A stretch of DNA of 64,000 bases from Flavobacteriaceae bacterium (GCA_021647405.1 JAKIUU010000012.1:4794-68793); one strand, 5' to 3'; shown: positions 33,753 through 43,502, counted from the stretch's first letter. Numbers and translations are program-made. Notes: generated by a model from the sequence alone, not told the origin.

Positions 33753-35726
33753 ATGCAATTTAAAACCGAAAGAATAGCAAAAGAGACACTGGTTTTTCTT
33801 TATAAAAGTCTTTTAAAACCACGTCTTATTGAAGAAAAAATGTTGTTGCTGTTGCGACAGGGGAAAATATCAAAATGGTTTTCGGGCATTGGACAAGAAG
33901 CCATAGCAGTAGGTGTTGGTTTGGCATTAAAATCAGATGAATATATTCTTCCTATGCATCGCAATTTGGGAATTTTTACAACCCGTAATATCCCTTTATA
34001 CAGGTTGTTTTCTCAATGGCAAGGCAAACCCAGTGGCTTTACAAAAGGCAGAGACCGTTCCTTTCATTTTGGCACACAAGAGTACAATATTGTCGGTATG
34101 ATATCACATCTAGGACCGCAATTGGGCGTGGCCAATGGCATCGCTTTAGCAAATTTATTAAAGAAAAATATTAAGGTAACAGCTGTTTTTACAGGTGATG
34201 GCGCTACAAGTGAGGGCGATTTTCACGAAGCACTTAACGTGGCGGCAGTGTGGCAATTACCGGTATTGTTTTGTATAGAGAATAATGGCTATGGATTATC
34301 CACCCCTAGCAGTCAGCAGTTTAAATGTAAACAAATGATTGATAAAGCCATTGGTTATGGGATGGAAAGTTTACAAGTTGACGGTAATAATATTGTAGAA
34401 GTGTATACAAAAATAAAAGCTTTAGCAGAAAGTGTCCGCAAAAATCCGCGTCCTGTTTTGGTTGAATTTATAACATTTAGGATACGTGGTCACGAAGAGG
34501 CGAGTGGCAACAAATACGTACCCAATAAATTGATTGAAAAATGGGCTAAAAAAGATCCTTTAAAAAATTATCAAGAGTATCTTCTCAAACAGAAGGTGAT
34601 TAATAAAGCGGCTATTACTGATTTTAAGAATGATATCACAAAAGAAATAAACAACAATCTAACTATTGCATTTGAGGAACCTGCTATTAAACCCAACCTA
34701 AATACCGAGTTAAAGGACGTTTATAATACTTTTACATATAAAGAAATAGTACCCAATAGCGAAACCAAAAATATAAGATTGGTCGATGCCATTTCTAAAG
34801 GCTTGTATCAAGCGATGGAGAGGCATGATAACCTCATCATAATGGGACAAGATATAGCTGCCTATGGCGGTGTTTTTAAAGTTACAGAAGGCTTTTTAGA
34901 CACTTTTGGTGCCGACAGAGTCCGCAACACACCTATTTGCGAATCCTCTATAATAGAAGCCGCCTATGGCTTATCTATTAATGGCTACAAAAGTGTTGTT
35001 GAGTTGCAATTTTCTGATTTTATCACAAGTGGTTTTAATCCCGTTATCAATTTATTAGCCAAATCGCATTACCGTTGGCAGCAACCTGCCGATGTGGTTC
35101 TGCGCATGCCTTGTGGCGCAGGTGTAGGAGCAGGGCCTTTTCACAGTCAGACCAATGAGGCGTGGTTTACCAAAACGCCTGGCTTAAAAGTAATCTATCC
35201 TGCTTTTCCTTACGATGCCAAAGGGCTGTTGGCAACCGCTATTGCAGATGAAAATCCGGTTTTATTCTTTGAGCACAAAGCTTTGTACCGCTCTGTTTAT
35301 CAGGATGTACCTGAAGATTATTACACCCTTCCTTTAGGTAAAGCCAATCTTCTAAAAGAAGGTCAAGACATAAGCATAATTACATACGGAGCTGGCGTAC
35401 ATTGGGCTTTAGATACTTTAAAAAAAATAGAGGTTTCGGCAGATTTAATTGATTTACGGAGCTTACAACCACTTGACACTGAAATGATTTTTACATCCGT
35501 TAAGAAAACGGGGAAAGTAATTATTTTACAAGAAGATACTTTATTTGGTGGATTGGCCTCAGATATTTCGGCACTCATAACCGAAAATTGTTTTGAATAT
35601 TTAGATGCGCCTGTAAAACGTGTAGGAAGTCTTGAAACACCTGTCCCTTTTGCCAAAGAGTTAGAAGCCAAATTTTTACCCAAAGAACGCTTTAAAGAAA
35701 CACTAAAAGAACTGTTGGACTATTAG
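33753..35726 (+). CDS. 2-oxoacid dehydrogenase E1, fused alpha and beta subunits
   Basis: About 657 residues. The N-terminal alpha part (about 1-310) has the thiamine-diphosphate motif GDGATSEGDFHEALN...IENN and RDRSFHFG. The C-terminal beta part (about 335-657) has IIMGQDIAAYGGVFKVTEG, EAAYGLSINGYKSVVELQF, FEHKALYRS and the C-terminal LQEDTLFGG. Alpha and beta are separate genes in many bacteria, but a single fused chain is usual for the branched-chain type in Bacteroidota. It probably decarboxylates branched-chain 2-oxoacids for transfer to a lipoyl E2 encoded elsewhere. Confidence 0.92.
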   Translation: MQFKTERIAKETLVFLYKSLLKPRLIEEKMLLLLRQGKISKWFSGIGQEAIAVGVGLALKSDEYILPMHRNLGIFTTRNIPLYRLFSQWQGKPSGFTKGRDRSFHFGTQEYNIVGMISHLGPQLGVANGIALANLLKKNIKVTAVFTGDGATSEGDFHEALNVAAVWQLPVLFCIENNGYGLSTPSSQQFKCKQMIDKAIGYGMESLQVDGNNIVEVYTKIKALAESVRKNPRPVLVEFITFRIRGHEEASGNKYVPNKLIEKWAKKDPLKNYQEYLLKQKVINKAAITDFKNDITKEINNNLTIAFEEPAIKPNLNTELKDVYNTFTYKEIVPNSETKNIRLVDAISKGLYQAMERHDNLIIMGQDIAAYGGVFKVTEGFLDTFGADRVRNTPICESSIIEAAYGLSINGYKSVVELQFSDFITSGFNPVINLLAKSHYRWQQPADVVLRMPCGAGVGAGPFHSQTNEAWFTKTPGLKVIYPAFPYDAKGLLATAIADENPVLFFEHKALYRSVYQDVPEDYYTLPLGKANLLKEGQDISIITYGAGVHWALDTLKKIEVSADLIDLRSLQPLDTEMIFTSVKKTGKVIILQEDTLFGGLASDISALITENCFEYLDAPVKRVGSLETPVPFAKELEAKFLPKERFKETLKELLDY

Positions 35727-35881
35727 TTTATATAATAGTCCTATTTTGTAGCTTTTTGATGTGGTAAAATATTTTTTTTATAGCAGTAAAAATTCAATTG
35801 ATAAATTGGAGTTGCAATCAAACTTCTTTCAATTAAAAATAATTTCGTAAAAAATACTTGTCAATAACCCATTAAAGGCTG

Positions 35882-35889
35882 TATTTTTG
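35882..35889 (+). promoter_or_regulatory. -7 promoter box of SF2 helicase
   Basis: TATTTTTG, 20 nt before the GTG start at 35910. Confidence 0.5.
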
Positions 35890-35909
35890 CGCTTCTTAAA
35901 ACAAAGGCT

Positions 35910-37469
35910 GTGTCGTTAACAAAAAGAGAATCGGAAGAAAGAAAAGTTGGGAAAAGTTTATACAACTATCAAAAACAGGCTATTAATAAAATTTTTAAAA
36001 GCTTTGAGGAAGAGGCGGCCGATTATCATTTGTTGTACCAATTGCCAACTGGTGGCGGTAAAACAGTTATTTTTTCTGAAATAGTAAGGCAATATTTAAG
36101 ACATCACAATAAAAAAGTAGCCGTTTTAACACACCGCATAGAGTTGTGCAAACAGACTTCAAAAATGCTTACCGAGTTTAATGTGGTAAATAAAGTTATT
36201 GACAGCAAAGCCAATTTAGCCGACCAAGAAAACTACACTTGTTTTGTGGCAATGGTAGAGACACTAAATAACAGACTAAATGATGGCAAACTTGATATCT
36301 CTGATATTGGCTTGGTAATTATTGACGAAGCACATTATAATTCTTTTACAAAACTCTTTAAGTTTTTTGACAAAGCTTTTATTTTGGGAGTTACGGCAAC
36401 CCCTTTAAGTTCTAATATTGAACTGCCAATGAATAAAAACTATGATGAATTAATTGTTGGCGAAACCATAACTTCGTTAATAGAAGATGAATTTTTGGCA
36501 CGTGCTGAAACCTATTCTTATAATGTGGGGTTAACCTCTTTAATTGTTGGCTCAAATGGCGATTATACCGTAAAATCTTCTGAAGATTTATATACAAACA
36601 CGGCCATGCTAGGTAAGTTATTACAGGCTTATGAAGAGCGTTCTAAAGATAAAAAAACCTTGATTTTTAACAATGGTATCACCACCTCAATTTGTGTGTA
36701 TCATACCTTTAGAGATGCAGGATACCCCATTGCACATTTAGACAATACCGCTACAAAAAAAGAGCGGGCAAATTTGTTAAAGTGGTTTAAAGAAACACCC
36801 AATGCCATATTGACATCGGTAAGTATTTTGACCACAGGTTTTGACGAACCCACTGTTGATACCATTATTTTAAACAGGGCTACAAAATCGCTGACTTTAT
36901 ATTACCAAATGATAGGTAGGGGATCGCGAATTTTAAAAGACAAAGCAACTTTTAATGTTATAGATTTGGGCAATAATTTTCACCGATTTGGTCCTTGGGG
37001 ATCTGACCTAGATTGGCAACGAATATTTAATTCGCCAAATTATTATCTCGATAAATTGCTTAACGATGAAGATATTGAAAGTCGTTTTTCTTACGAAATG
37101 CCAGATGCGCTTCGTGCCGAGTTTGTCAATTCAAAAGAGGTGAGCTTTGATATTAAAAAAACATACACAGATTCTGTTAATAGAGGAGAGTCTTCAAAAG
37201 CAGTTTTAGAAAAGTCTATTGCTCAACATGCCAAAATATGCATTGAAAATAGCGAAGATGTTTTTGATGCTTTAATTTTAGCTAAAATGTTGAATGACGA
37301 TATTGATTTTCGCATTCAGCGTTATTCAAAATGTATTAGCCGAAGTACCAACAATTTTTTAATTTGGCTAAGAGATGATTATCGCAAGAAATTGCGTTTT
37401 TATTTACGTGAAAATTTCGACAGACTTTTTGAAGAAATTCATGGAAAACCACCTGCAGAAGTAGAATAG
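35910..37469 (+). CDS. DEAH-type superfamily 2 helicase
   Basis: 519 residues. A ResIII/UvrB-like DEXD domain has LPTGGGKTV (Walker A, 45-53), VLTHRIELCKQ, VIIDEAHYNSF (motif II) and GVTATPLSS (motif III). It is followed by a helicase C domain with TSVSILTTGFDEPTVDTIIL and YYQMIGRGSR (motif VI), then a unique helical C-terminal region (about 380-519) with no recognised domain. A GTG start at 35910 is supported by the promoter at 35882. The nucleic-acid substrate is unknown; relatives act on DNA or RNA repair substrates. Confidence 0.88.
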   Translation: MSLTKRESEERKVGKSLYNYQKQAINKIFKSFEEEAADYHLLYQLPTGGGKTVIFSEIVRQYLRHHNKKVAVLTHRIELCKQTSKMLTEFNVVNKVIDSKANLADQENYTCFVAMVETLNNRLNDGKLDISDIGLVIIDEAHYNSFTKLFKFFDKAFILGVTATPLSSNIELPMNKNYDELIVGETITSLIEDEFLARAETYSYNVGLTSLIVGSNGDYTVKSSEDLYTNTAMLGKLLQAYEERSKDKKTLIFNNGITTSICVYHTFRDAGYPIAHLDNTATKKERANLLKWFKETPNAILTSVSILTTGFDEPTVDTIILNRATKSLTLYYQMIGRGSRILKDKATFNVIDLGNNFHRFGPWGSDLDWQRIFNSPNYYLDKLLNDEDIESRFSYEMPDALRAEFVNSKEVSFDIKKTYTDSVNRGESSKAVLEKSIAQHAKICIENSEDVFDALILAKMLNDDIDFRIQRYSKCISRSTNNFLIWLRDDYRKKLRFYLRENFDRLFEEIHGKPPAEVE

Positions 37470-37535
37470 TCTGGTTTGTAATCTCTAGCAACCTATAACA
37501 TCTGTGCGTTTTTTAGTTGCTATTTTAATTAACTG

Positions 37536-37543
37536 TATTTTTG
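37536..37543 (+). promoter_or_regulatory. -7 promoter box of DEAD-box helicase
   Basis: TATTTTTG with a TTG at 37517-37519, 16 nt upstream, close to the -33/-7 spacing of Bacteroidota promoters. Confidence 0.6.
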
Positions 37544-37585
37544 CAAAATAGAGACCGTTTTACACCCTAATTTAAAAAGAAATTG

Positions 37586-38938
37586 ATGCATACCTTTTCA
37601 GATTTCAATCTTTCAAATCAGCTGCGATACGCCTTAGACGATCTGGGCTTTAAAACCGCTACACCCATACAGCAAAAGTCATTTTCGGTCATTCTTTCAG
37701 GTAAAGATATGGTGGGTATTGCCCAAACAGGAACCGGAAAAACTTTGGCTTATATGTTGCCCATTTTACAGAGTTTAGAATTTTCGAAACAGCTAAATCC
37801 ACGTGTTTTGGTACTTGTACCCACACGCGAATTGGTGATGCAAGTGGTTCAAAATATAGAGAGTTATTGCACTTACAAAACGGTTCGCACAATAGGTGTT
37901 TTTGGCGGCACAAATATCAACACGCAAAAAAAGGCCATTGCGCAAGGTGTAGATATTATCGTTTCAACGGCTGGCCGTTTATACGATTTAATTATCAGCC
38001 GTGCCATCTCTTTAAAATCTGTCAAAAAACTGGTAATTGATGAAGTTGATGTGATGCTCGATTTAGGCTTCCGCTTTCAGCTGACAAATATTTTTGATTT
38101 GATGCCTGAACGGCGACAAAATATCATGTTTTCGGCTACGATGACAGAAACTATTGACGTGTTGATTGACGACTTTTTTATTGCACCTACCAAGATTTCA
38201 ATCGCTTTAAGCGGCACACCATTAGACCATATATCACAGCAATGTTACCCCGTAAAAAACTTTTATACAAAGGTAAATTTACTGTCATATTTATTAAATA
38301 ATCGTGAAAAATTTAGCAAAGTATTGGTGTTTGTATCTCATAAAAAAATTGCCGACCGTTTGTTTGAAGCTTTAGAAGAAAGCTTTGGCGAGGAGTCTTG
38401 TGTTATTCATTCTAATAAAACACAAAATTATCGCATCCGTTCGATTAAGCAATTTGACGCGGGCAAAAACCGTATTTTGGTTGCCACCGATGTGATGGCA
38501 CGCGGTTTAGATTTAGACAAAATTAGCCATGTTATCAATTTTGACACGCCCCATTACCCCGAAAATTATATGCACCGTATTGGCAGAACGGGTAGGGCAG
38601 AACAGTTTGGTAAATCGCTGTTGTTTTATACCGAAAAGGAAGTGCTATTTAAAGAGTCTATAGAAGCCTTGATGGATTATAAGATTCCAGAAATACCTTT
38701 TCCTGCTGAAGTTGAAATTGCCGAAAGGCTGGCACCTGAAGAGCAACCCAGAGATACAGAGTTAGATTACGGCAAACGACCTTCTGTAAACGAATTGCCT
38801 TCTGGCTTTCACGAAAAGAAAGAAAAGAACAAAAAAGAAAATCAAGGGGGATCTTACAGAAGAGAAATTGCTAAAAAATATAAAAAGCCCAAAACCAGAG
38901 GCGATAAAAATTACAACAGACGCAACAAGAAAAAATAA
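37586..38938 (+). CDS. DEAD-box RNA helicase (RhlE-like) with basic tail
   Basis: 450 residues with Q motif (TPIQQKSF), AQTGTGKTLAY (Walker A), PTRELV, STAGRL, motif II as DEVD, SATMTE, DVMARGLD and HRIGRTGRAE. The C-terminal 50 residues are lysine/arginine-rich (RREIAKKYKKPKTRG...), an RNA-binding tail. It unwinds short RNA duplexes in ribosome assembly or cold adaptation. The third motif II residue is Val instead of Ala. It ends 5 nt from the convergent PPDK regulatory gene. Confidence 0.93.
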   Translation: MHTFSDFNLSNQLRYALDDLGFKTATPIQQKSFSVILSGKDMVGIAQTGTGKTLAYMLPILQSLEFSKQLNPRVLVLVPTRELVMQVVQNIESYCTYKTVRTIGVFGGTNINTQKKAIAQGVDIIVSTAGRLYDLIISRAISLKSVKKLVIDEVDVMLDLGFRFQLTNIFDLMPERRQNIMFSATMTETIDVLIDDFFIAPTKISIALSGTPLDHISQQCYPVKNFYTKVNLLSYLLNNREKFSKVLVFVSHKKIADRLFEALEESFGEESCVIHSNKTQNYRIRSIKQFDAGKNRILVATDVMARGLDLDKISHVINFDTPHYPENYMHRIGRTGRAEQFGKSLLFYTEKEVLFKESIEALMDYKIPEIPFPAEVEIAERLAPEEQPRDTELDYGKRPSVNELPSGFHEKKEKNKKENQGGSYRREIAKKYKKPKTRGDKNYNRRNKKK

Positions 38939-38943
38939 ACGAT

Positions 38944-39762
38944 TTATTTTTTTCTGAGTGTCGATAGAATTTCTGAAGATATTTCTTCTACGGGTTTGTT
39001 GGTAACATTTATAATACTCCAATTTGGATGTGTTCTAAAAATTCTTAAAGCATAGTTTAGCTCCTTTTGTACATAAGAAGGATGTGAATAATTACCTGTT
39101 AAACCGCCCAAATGTTTATCGCGAATTTGCCGCAAAGCTGCCAATCGATTAGATATTGTTGTCAGACAAAAAACACGTTCGGGTGGGAGTTCATAAACAA
39201 TTTTAGGAATGGGAATTCCCAATATTATAGGAATATTTGCCACACGCCAACCCTTATGTGCCATATAAAAACTTAAAGGTGTTTTAAAAGTTCTCGACAC
39301 ACCAAGTAGTATAATATCTGCTTTTTTAATCTCATTTACCCGCTGCCCATCATCGTGACGCAATGTAAATTCAACAGCTTCAATTCGTTGAAAATATGCT
39401 TTGTTAATGGTGTGAAAGATACCTGGTTTTTCGGTTGGTGCATTTTCAAAATGATTCGATAATTGGGCTAATAAGGGGCCCATTAAATCTATTGTAGGAA
39501 GGTCGTAAAGGCGCCCTTGTTCTAAAATTAAATGCCGTAATTTTCGTGATACAAGTGTGTGAATGATAAGCCCTTTAATTTGATGTGCTTCGGTAATAAT
39601 CTCAAATATCTGTTTTTTACTCCGCACATTTGGACATACATAATATTGTACCTTAGTAGTTTCAAATTGAAACAAAGCTGCATTCAATAACTGTTTTGCT
39701 GTTCCACCTGTTCCGTCAGAAACTATAAAAACATGTTGTAGCATTGCCTGTAATGTTTCCAT
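38944..39762 (-). CDS. Pyruvate,phosphate dikinase regulatory kinase/phosphatase
   Basis: 272 residues of the DUF299 family, which phosphorylates PPDK (or PEP synthase) with ADP and removes the phosphate with Pi, switching the enzyme at the pyruvate/PEP branch. Visible are FIVSDGTGGTA (about 13-23), the P-loop-like LLGVSRTFKTPLSFYMA and the following WRVANIPIILG. The P-loop position normally Ser/Gly is Phe here. PPDK itself is not in the window. Confidence 0.93.
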   Translation of the reverse strand: METLQAMLQHVFIVSDGTGGTAKQLLNAALFQFETTKVQYYVCPNVRSKKQIFEIITEAHQIKGLIIHTLVSRKLRHLILEQGRLYDLPTIDLMGPLLAQLSNHFENAPTEKPGIFHTINKAYFQRIEAVEFTLRHDDGQRVNEIKKADIILLGVSRTFKTPLSFYMAHKGWRVANIPIILGIPIPKIVYELPPERVFCLTTISNRLAALRQIRDKHLGGLTGNYSHPSYVQKELNYALRIFRTHPNWSIINVTNKPVEEISSEILSTLRKK

Positions 39763-40038
39763 AAAAATAGTAAATAATTAATACAATATTAATTTCATTC
39801 TACAAATGAATTTAATATGGTGGGTGGCTGGGTATTTTCCATTCTTTTATAGCCGGGTTGCTTATAAAGTTTATACTTTTTAATAATAAGGAGGTGAATA
39901 AGCCCTTTATACATAAAAAAAATGAGCACTATTTAGTAAATTAAAAAGGAAGCCTTATATTTGCAAAGCTTTAAACAGTTAGGCCCTGTCTGTTATAGCT
40001 CATTATAATCAAACTTTAAAACTAATTTAAATATATAA
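39763..40038. other. Intergenic leader of the cold-shock gene
   Basis: Promoter -7 box TATATTTG at 39956-39963, giving a 5' leader of about 70 nt with short complementary arms (AACAG/CTGTT). An isolated AAGGAGG at 39888-39894 has no matching gene after it. No other feature is seen. Confidence 0.4.
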
Positions 40039-40488
40039 ATGGCAAAATCGCAACAAACTTTTAACAAGAGTGAAAAAGAAAAAAAACGCCTTAAAAAACG
40101 TGAAGATAAAGCAAAGAAAAAAGCAGCACGCAGATTAGAGGCTAAAGAAAGTGGTGGCGCCAATGAGTTTGTTTATGTAGACCATTTAGGTAATTTAACC
40201 GACACACCGCCAGACCCTTCTATGAAAGTAGAAATTGAGGCAGAAAGTATTGAAATAGGTATTCCTAAAAAGCTTGAAAGCGAAAAAGAAGACCCTATAA
40301 GAAATGGAAAAGTGTCTTTTTACGATTCTTCAAAAGGTTTTGGTTTTATCATAGATATCGAAAGTCAAGAAAAATACTTTACCCATGTTTCTGGCTTGAT
40401 TGATGAAATTGCCGAAAATGACAAAGTTACCTTCGAACTTGAAAAAGGCATGAAAGGTCTTAATGCTGTTAGGGTTAAAAAAGTATAG
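40039..40488 (+). CDS. Cold-shock-domain protein with basic N-terminal extension
   Basis: 149 residues. A highly charged lysine/arginine-rich N-terminus (about 8-45) and a linker precede a C-terminal cold-shock domain (about 90-149; RNGKVSFYDSSKGFGFIID with RNP1-like KGFGFI, and KYFTHVSGL as RNP2-like). The domain binds single-stranded RNA/DNA and melts secondary structure. It lies among four helicase genes, fitting an RNA-remodelling theme. It has its own promoter. Confidence 0.9.
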   Translation: MAKSQQTFNKSEKEKKRLKKREDKAKKKAARRLEAKESGGANEFVYVDHLGNLTDTPPDPSMKVEIEAESIEIGIPKKLESEKEDPIRNGKVSFYDSSKGFGFIIDIESQEKYFTHVSGLIDEIAENDKVTFELEKGMKGLNAVRVKKV

Positions 40489-40636
40489 TCTTCAAGATTG
40501 ATTTAAAGTAAGAGATTCAATCTCACAATTTAAATTAAAAACTTTATCTGAAATAAATTAGGCCATAACATTCATATATACAGAATGTTAAACACTTAAG
40601 ATTCATTAAATAGACATTGAAGCGGAAATTAATGTT

Positions 40637-40644
40637 TAAATTTG
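40637..40644 (+). promoter_or_regulatory. -7 promoter box of second ECF operon
   Basis: TAAATTTG, 63 nt before the ATG at 40708. Confidence 0.5.
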
Positions 40645-40707
40645 AAAACTATTTGATTCCTTTTGGGTCAAAGGATGAAAATAAAGAGTGGTTCAAATAT
40701 TTATTTA

Positions 40708-41289
40708 ATGAATGCCAACATTACAAACGAATCTAAATTTATACAAAAGTTGTTAGATCGCACACAAAGAGATGTGGCTTTTAAACAATTGCTAGACCTT
40801 TATCAAGAACGCATTTACTGGCATATTAGAAAAATTGTCATTACGCACGACAATGCCAATGATGTCCTACAAAATACTTTTATGAGAGTTTATAAAAGTT
40901 TGCCAAAATTTAAACAAAACAGTTCCTTGCATACTTGGATGTATAAAATTGCCTACAACGAATCGCTGCGTTTTATAGAACAAAATAAAAAGAGATATTA
41001 TGTATCTATAGACGATGTAAATAATAAATATCTTGACAACTTAGAAGAAGATACTTATTTTGATGCCAGTTATATTCAATTAAAATTGCAAAATATTTTA
41101 TCAAAAATGCCCGAAAAGCAAAGACAAGTTTTTCAAATGAAGTATTACGACGATTTAAAATTTAGAGAAATAGTCGCCATTTTAGGCATTAAAGAAGGCA
41201 GTTTAAAGACGCTCTATTATGGGGCCGTAAGTATTATTAAAAAAAGCATGATAGCAGAAGATGCTTGTATAAAAAGTGAAGCTTCTTAA
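40708..41289 (+). CDS. ECF RNA polymerase sigma factor (second)
   Basis: 193 residues from the ATG at 40708 (the upstream in-frame extension lacks conserved residues). Region 2: AFKQLLDLYQERIYWHIRKI, NDVLQNTFMRVYKSL, TWMYKIAYNESLRFIEQNK; region 4: MPEKQRQVFQMKYYDDLKFREIVAILGIKEGSLKTLYYGAVS. It is followed 2 nt later by a membrane-protein gene and then a Met/Gly-rich secreted protein, a likely stress-response operon. Confidence 0.92.
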   Translation: MNANITNESKFIQKLLDRTQRDVAFKQLLDLYQERIYWHIRKIVITHDNANDVLQNTFMRVYKSLPKFKQNSSLHTWMYKIAYNESLRFIEQNKKRYYVSIDDVNNKYLDNLEEDTYFDASYIQLKLQNILSKMPEKQRQVFQMKYYDDLKFREIVAILGIKEGSLKTLYYGAVSIIKKSMIAEDACIKSEAS

Positions 41290-41291
41290 AT

Positions 41292-41744
41292 ATGGAAAAA
41301 TTAAAACTAAAAAACATGAAAACAAATGAGAACAATTTGTTTGATGCAAAATTAGACAAATTACACAAAGACGAGTTGGGATTAAGTATTCCAAAAGATT
41401 ATTTTAAAAAATCAAATAAAGACATTCTTAAAATTATTGCTGCAGATAAAAATAGGGTAGTGCCTCTTTATAAAAATAAAATTGTCTGGGCTATAGCAGC
41501 TTCATTTGTTTTAATTATAACTTTAACTGTTTATAAACCGTCAATTTTTAACAAGTTAAATCAGTTTGAATTAATTGTTTCAGATACAATTGAACAACTA
41601 AACAAACCACAATTGGCAGATGCAGATAAAGAATTAAAAAACGACAATGTTTTGTTGAGTTCATTGTTTGTTGCCGATGATAATTTAGACGCTTTTGTAG
41701 ATGATTATGTCTACACAGAAATAATAAAAAATGATTATAAATAA
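41292..41744 (+). CDS. Single-pass membrane protein, candidate anti-sigma factor
   Basis: 150 residues: charged N-terminal part (about 1-70), one membrane helix (VWAIAASFVLIITLTVY, about 57-73) and an acidic periplasmic tail with NKPQLADADKELKND. The position 2 nt after the sigma gene and the topology suggest control of that sigma factor; no known anti-sigma motif is recognised. Confidence 0.65.
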   Translation: MEKLKLKNMKTNENNLFDAKLDKLHKDELGLSIPKDYFKKSNKDILKIIAADKNRVVPLYKNKIVWAIAASFVLIITLTVYKPSIFNKLNQFELIVSDTIEQLNKPQLADADKELKNDNVLLSSLFVADDNLDAFVDDYVYTEIIKNDYK

Positions 41745-41821
41745 AAACTTTTTAGAAACGCAGTGGTCTAAAAGGCAATGAACGTTCAAAAATTGTTTAA
41801 CAGTAAAAAATAATAATTAAA

Positions 41822-42349
41822 ATGAAATCAACATTAAAATACACAATCTTAATAATAACTTTGGTTTTTAGTTTTTCAAACTTAAAAGCTCAAAACAAGT
41901 TAAAAATTAAGAATTTAACTCAAGAACAAATCAATTTACTGCAACAACAAAAAGATTTGATTAAGAAAAATAGAACCCTTTTTAAGTCCAGTATGACAGA
42001 AGCACAACTGGCTATTCTACACAATACCGAGCTTTCTATGAGTGAAAGACACGATGCTTTGTTAGCTACTTTTACAGCAGATCAAAAAGGGATGATGAGA
42101 AACAGCATGCAAACTATGACCGCTTTAAAAAATCAGTTTAGTGCCTCTTTAACAGCCGATCAAAGACAGCAAATGCGCATGCATTCAAAAGACCGTGTTA
42201 AACAACACGATGGTACAGAAATGCTTCATTCTGTACAGGATATGCGCGATTCTGATATGAATGGTGGTGGTATGAACGGAAATGGTAATGGTGGCGGCAT
42301 GAATGGTAATGGTGGTGGCATGAATGGTAATGGTGGTGGTCACAACTAA
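41822..42349 (+). CDS. Secreted Spy/CpxP-like protein with Gly-Met-Asn repeat tail
   Basis: 175 residues with signal peptide (ending NLKAQ). The helical mature part has LTQEQINLLQQQKDLIKKN, SMTEAQLAILHN and SLTADQRQQMRMHSKD, reminiscent of LTxxQ proteins such as Spy, CpxP and ZraP that act as periplasmic chaperones or metal sensors. The last 30 residues are tandem GGGMNGNG units ending GGGHN; Met and His content (also MHSKDRVKQHDGTEMLHSV) would suit copper or zinc binding, but this is inference. Probably the effector of the sigma operon. Confidence 0.72.
   Translation: MKSTLKYTILIITLVFSFSNLKAQNKLKIKNLTQEQINLLQQQKDLIKKNRTLFKSSMTEAQLAILHNTELSMSERHDALLATFTADQKGMMRNSMQTMTALKNQFSASLTADQRQQMRMHSKDRVKQHDGTEMLHSVQDMRDSDMNGGGMNGNGNGGGMNGNGGGMNGNGGGHN
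42257..42346 (+). repeat. In-frame tandem repeat (GGGMNGNG)
   Basis: About four copies of a 24-27-nt unit (GGT/C-rich, core ATGAATGGTAATGGT) encode the C-terminal repeat of the Spy-like protein. The near-identical last copies suggest recent slippage. Confidence 0.75.
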
Positions 42350-42424
42350 ACACTTTTAAAACCTCGAACAATATAAGTGCTTGCGCTTTTCAATCACTTA
42401 TATTTTAAAACACAAAATAGTTAT

Positions 42425-43294
42425 ATGAAACCATTAATCACTATCGCATTTTTGTTTGCGGGTTTAACATTTTCTTTTGCCCAAGATGTAAAGGAAACCA
42501 AATCAGAAGAAGACCAAATAATTGACGCTCTTTTTAATTATGATGAAATTGACAACATTGCCGATTCTTTTTCAAACTTTCAATTTTTATATCTCTCGTT
42601 AAATTACAGTAGCAATACTTATTTCTCTGGACGAGATATTGGTATAGATCAGTTTAATTTAATCCCGCAAATAACCTATTTTAATTCTAATGGCCTATTT
42701 GCTTCCTTATCGGGGATATATTACAGCAAATTTGTTCCTAAATGGGATTATACAACAGTCACTTTAGGCTATGGTAAAAAGTTTGGTAAGTCAAATTCAC
42801 TCAGATATTTTGTCGATTATAGCCGCTATATTTATTCAAATTCGCTAGATAATCTATTCAAAAATAACATAGAATTAGCGCTTTCTTATCATAATAATAA
42901 AAATACATTGGGCACGCAATTATCTGTAAATTATCTATTTGGAAAAGAACAATCTTTTATAATATCTTCTAGAAATTTCGCTTCTTTTGAGTTGCTTAAA
43001 ACAAAAAAATCTACTTTAAAGTTTAAGCCGCAAGTAAATATAACCATGGGACAACAAACCATAGAGTTGGCCCAAACAGTTATAATTTCTGGCTCTGAGC
43101 TAACCGATTATACACAACATAAAGTTTTTGGTATGATTAATACTCAGATTGAAATTCCACTGTTGTTAAATACCCATAATTTCGATTTTGAGTTGGGTTA
43201 TAACTTGAATATTCCCTCAGCTTTCGAAAATGAATCCAATTTAAAAACCACAGGCTATTTTAATGTTTCTTTGGCTTATTTAATGGATTTGTAA
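42425..43294 (+). CDS. Predicted outer-membrane beta-barrel protein
   Basis: About 289 residues from the ATG at 42425 (signal peptide MKPLITIAFLFAGLTFSFAQ). After an acidic stretch, alternating aromatic/polar strands (FQFLYLSLNYSSNTYFSG, LFASLSGIYYSKF, SLRYFVDYSRYIYSN, FNVSLAYLMDL at the C-terminus) suggest a small outer-membrane barrel. No family is recognised. It follows the ECF operon by 75 nt and may belong to it. Confidence 0.65.
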   Translation: MKPLITIAFLFAGLTFSFAQDVKETKSEEDQIIDALFNYDEIDNIADSFSNFQFLYLSLNYSSNTYFSGRDIGIDQFNLIPQITYFNSNGLFASLSGIYYSKFVPKWDYTTVTLGYGKKFGKSNSLRYFVDYSRYIYSNSLDNLFKNNIELALSYHNNKNTLGTQLSVNYLFGKEQSFIISSRNFASFELLKTKKSTLKFKPQVNITMGQQTIELAQTVIISGSELTDYTQHKVFGMINTQIEIPLLLNTHNFDFELGYNLNIPSAFENESNLKTTGYFNVSLAYLMDL

Positions 43295-43502
43295 AAGTAA
43301 AACAGCCATGACTGTAAAATGTATATAACATAATTGATGTAAATATAGAAGTCTTAATTTGCACTATAATGTTCTGCGTTATATAACTTGAGATTTACCT
43401 GCTGGTTTTATAGGTTTTTCTATCACATTAATAAAAAGAATAACAAACCAAATTGGAGGTGTTTACTGTAAAAGAGTTTTTATCTTTACCAAAAAATATT
43501 CT

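Noticed and set aside
39888..39894. AAGGAGG as a ribosome binding site
   Set aside because: No gene starts after it; the only GTG frame nearby has 16 codons, and strong Shine-Dalgarno sites are unusual in this group.
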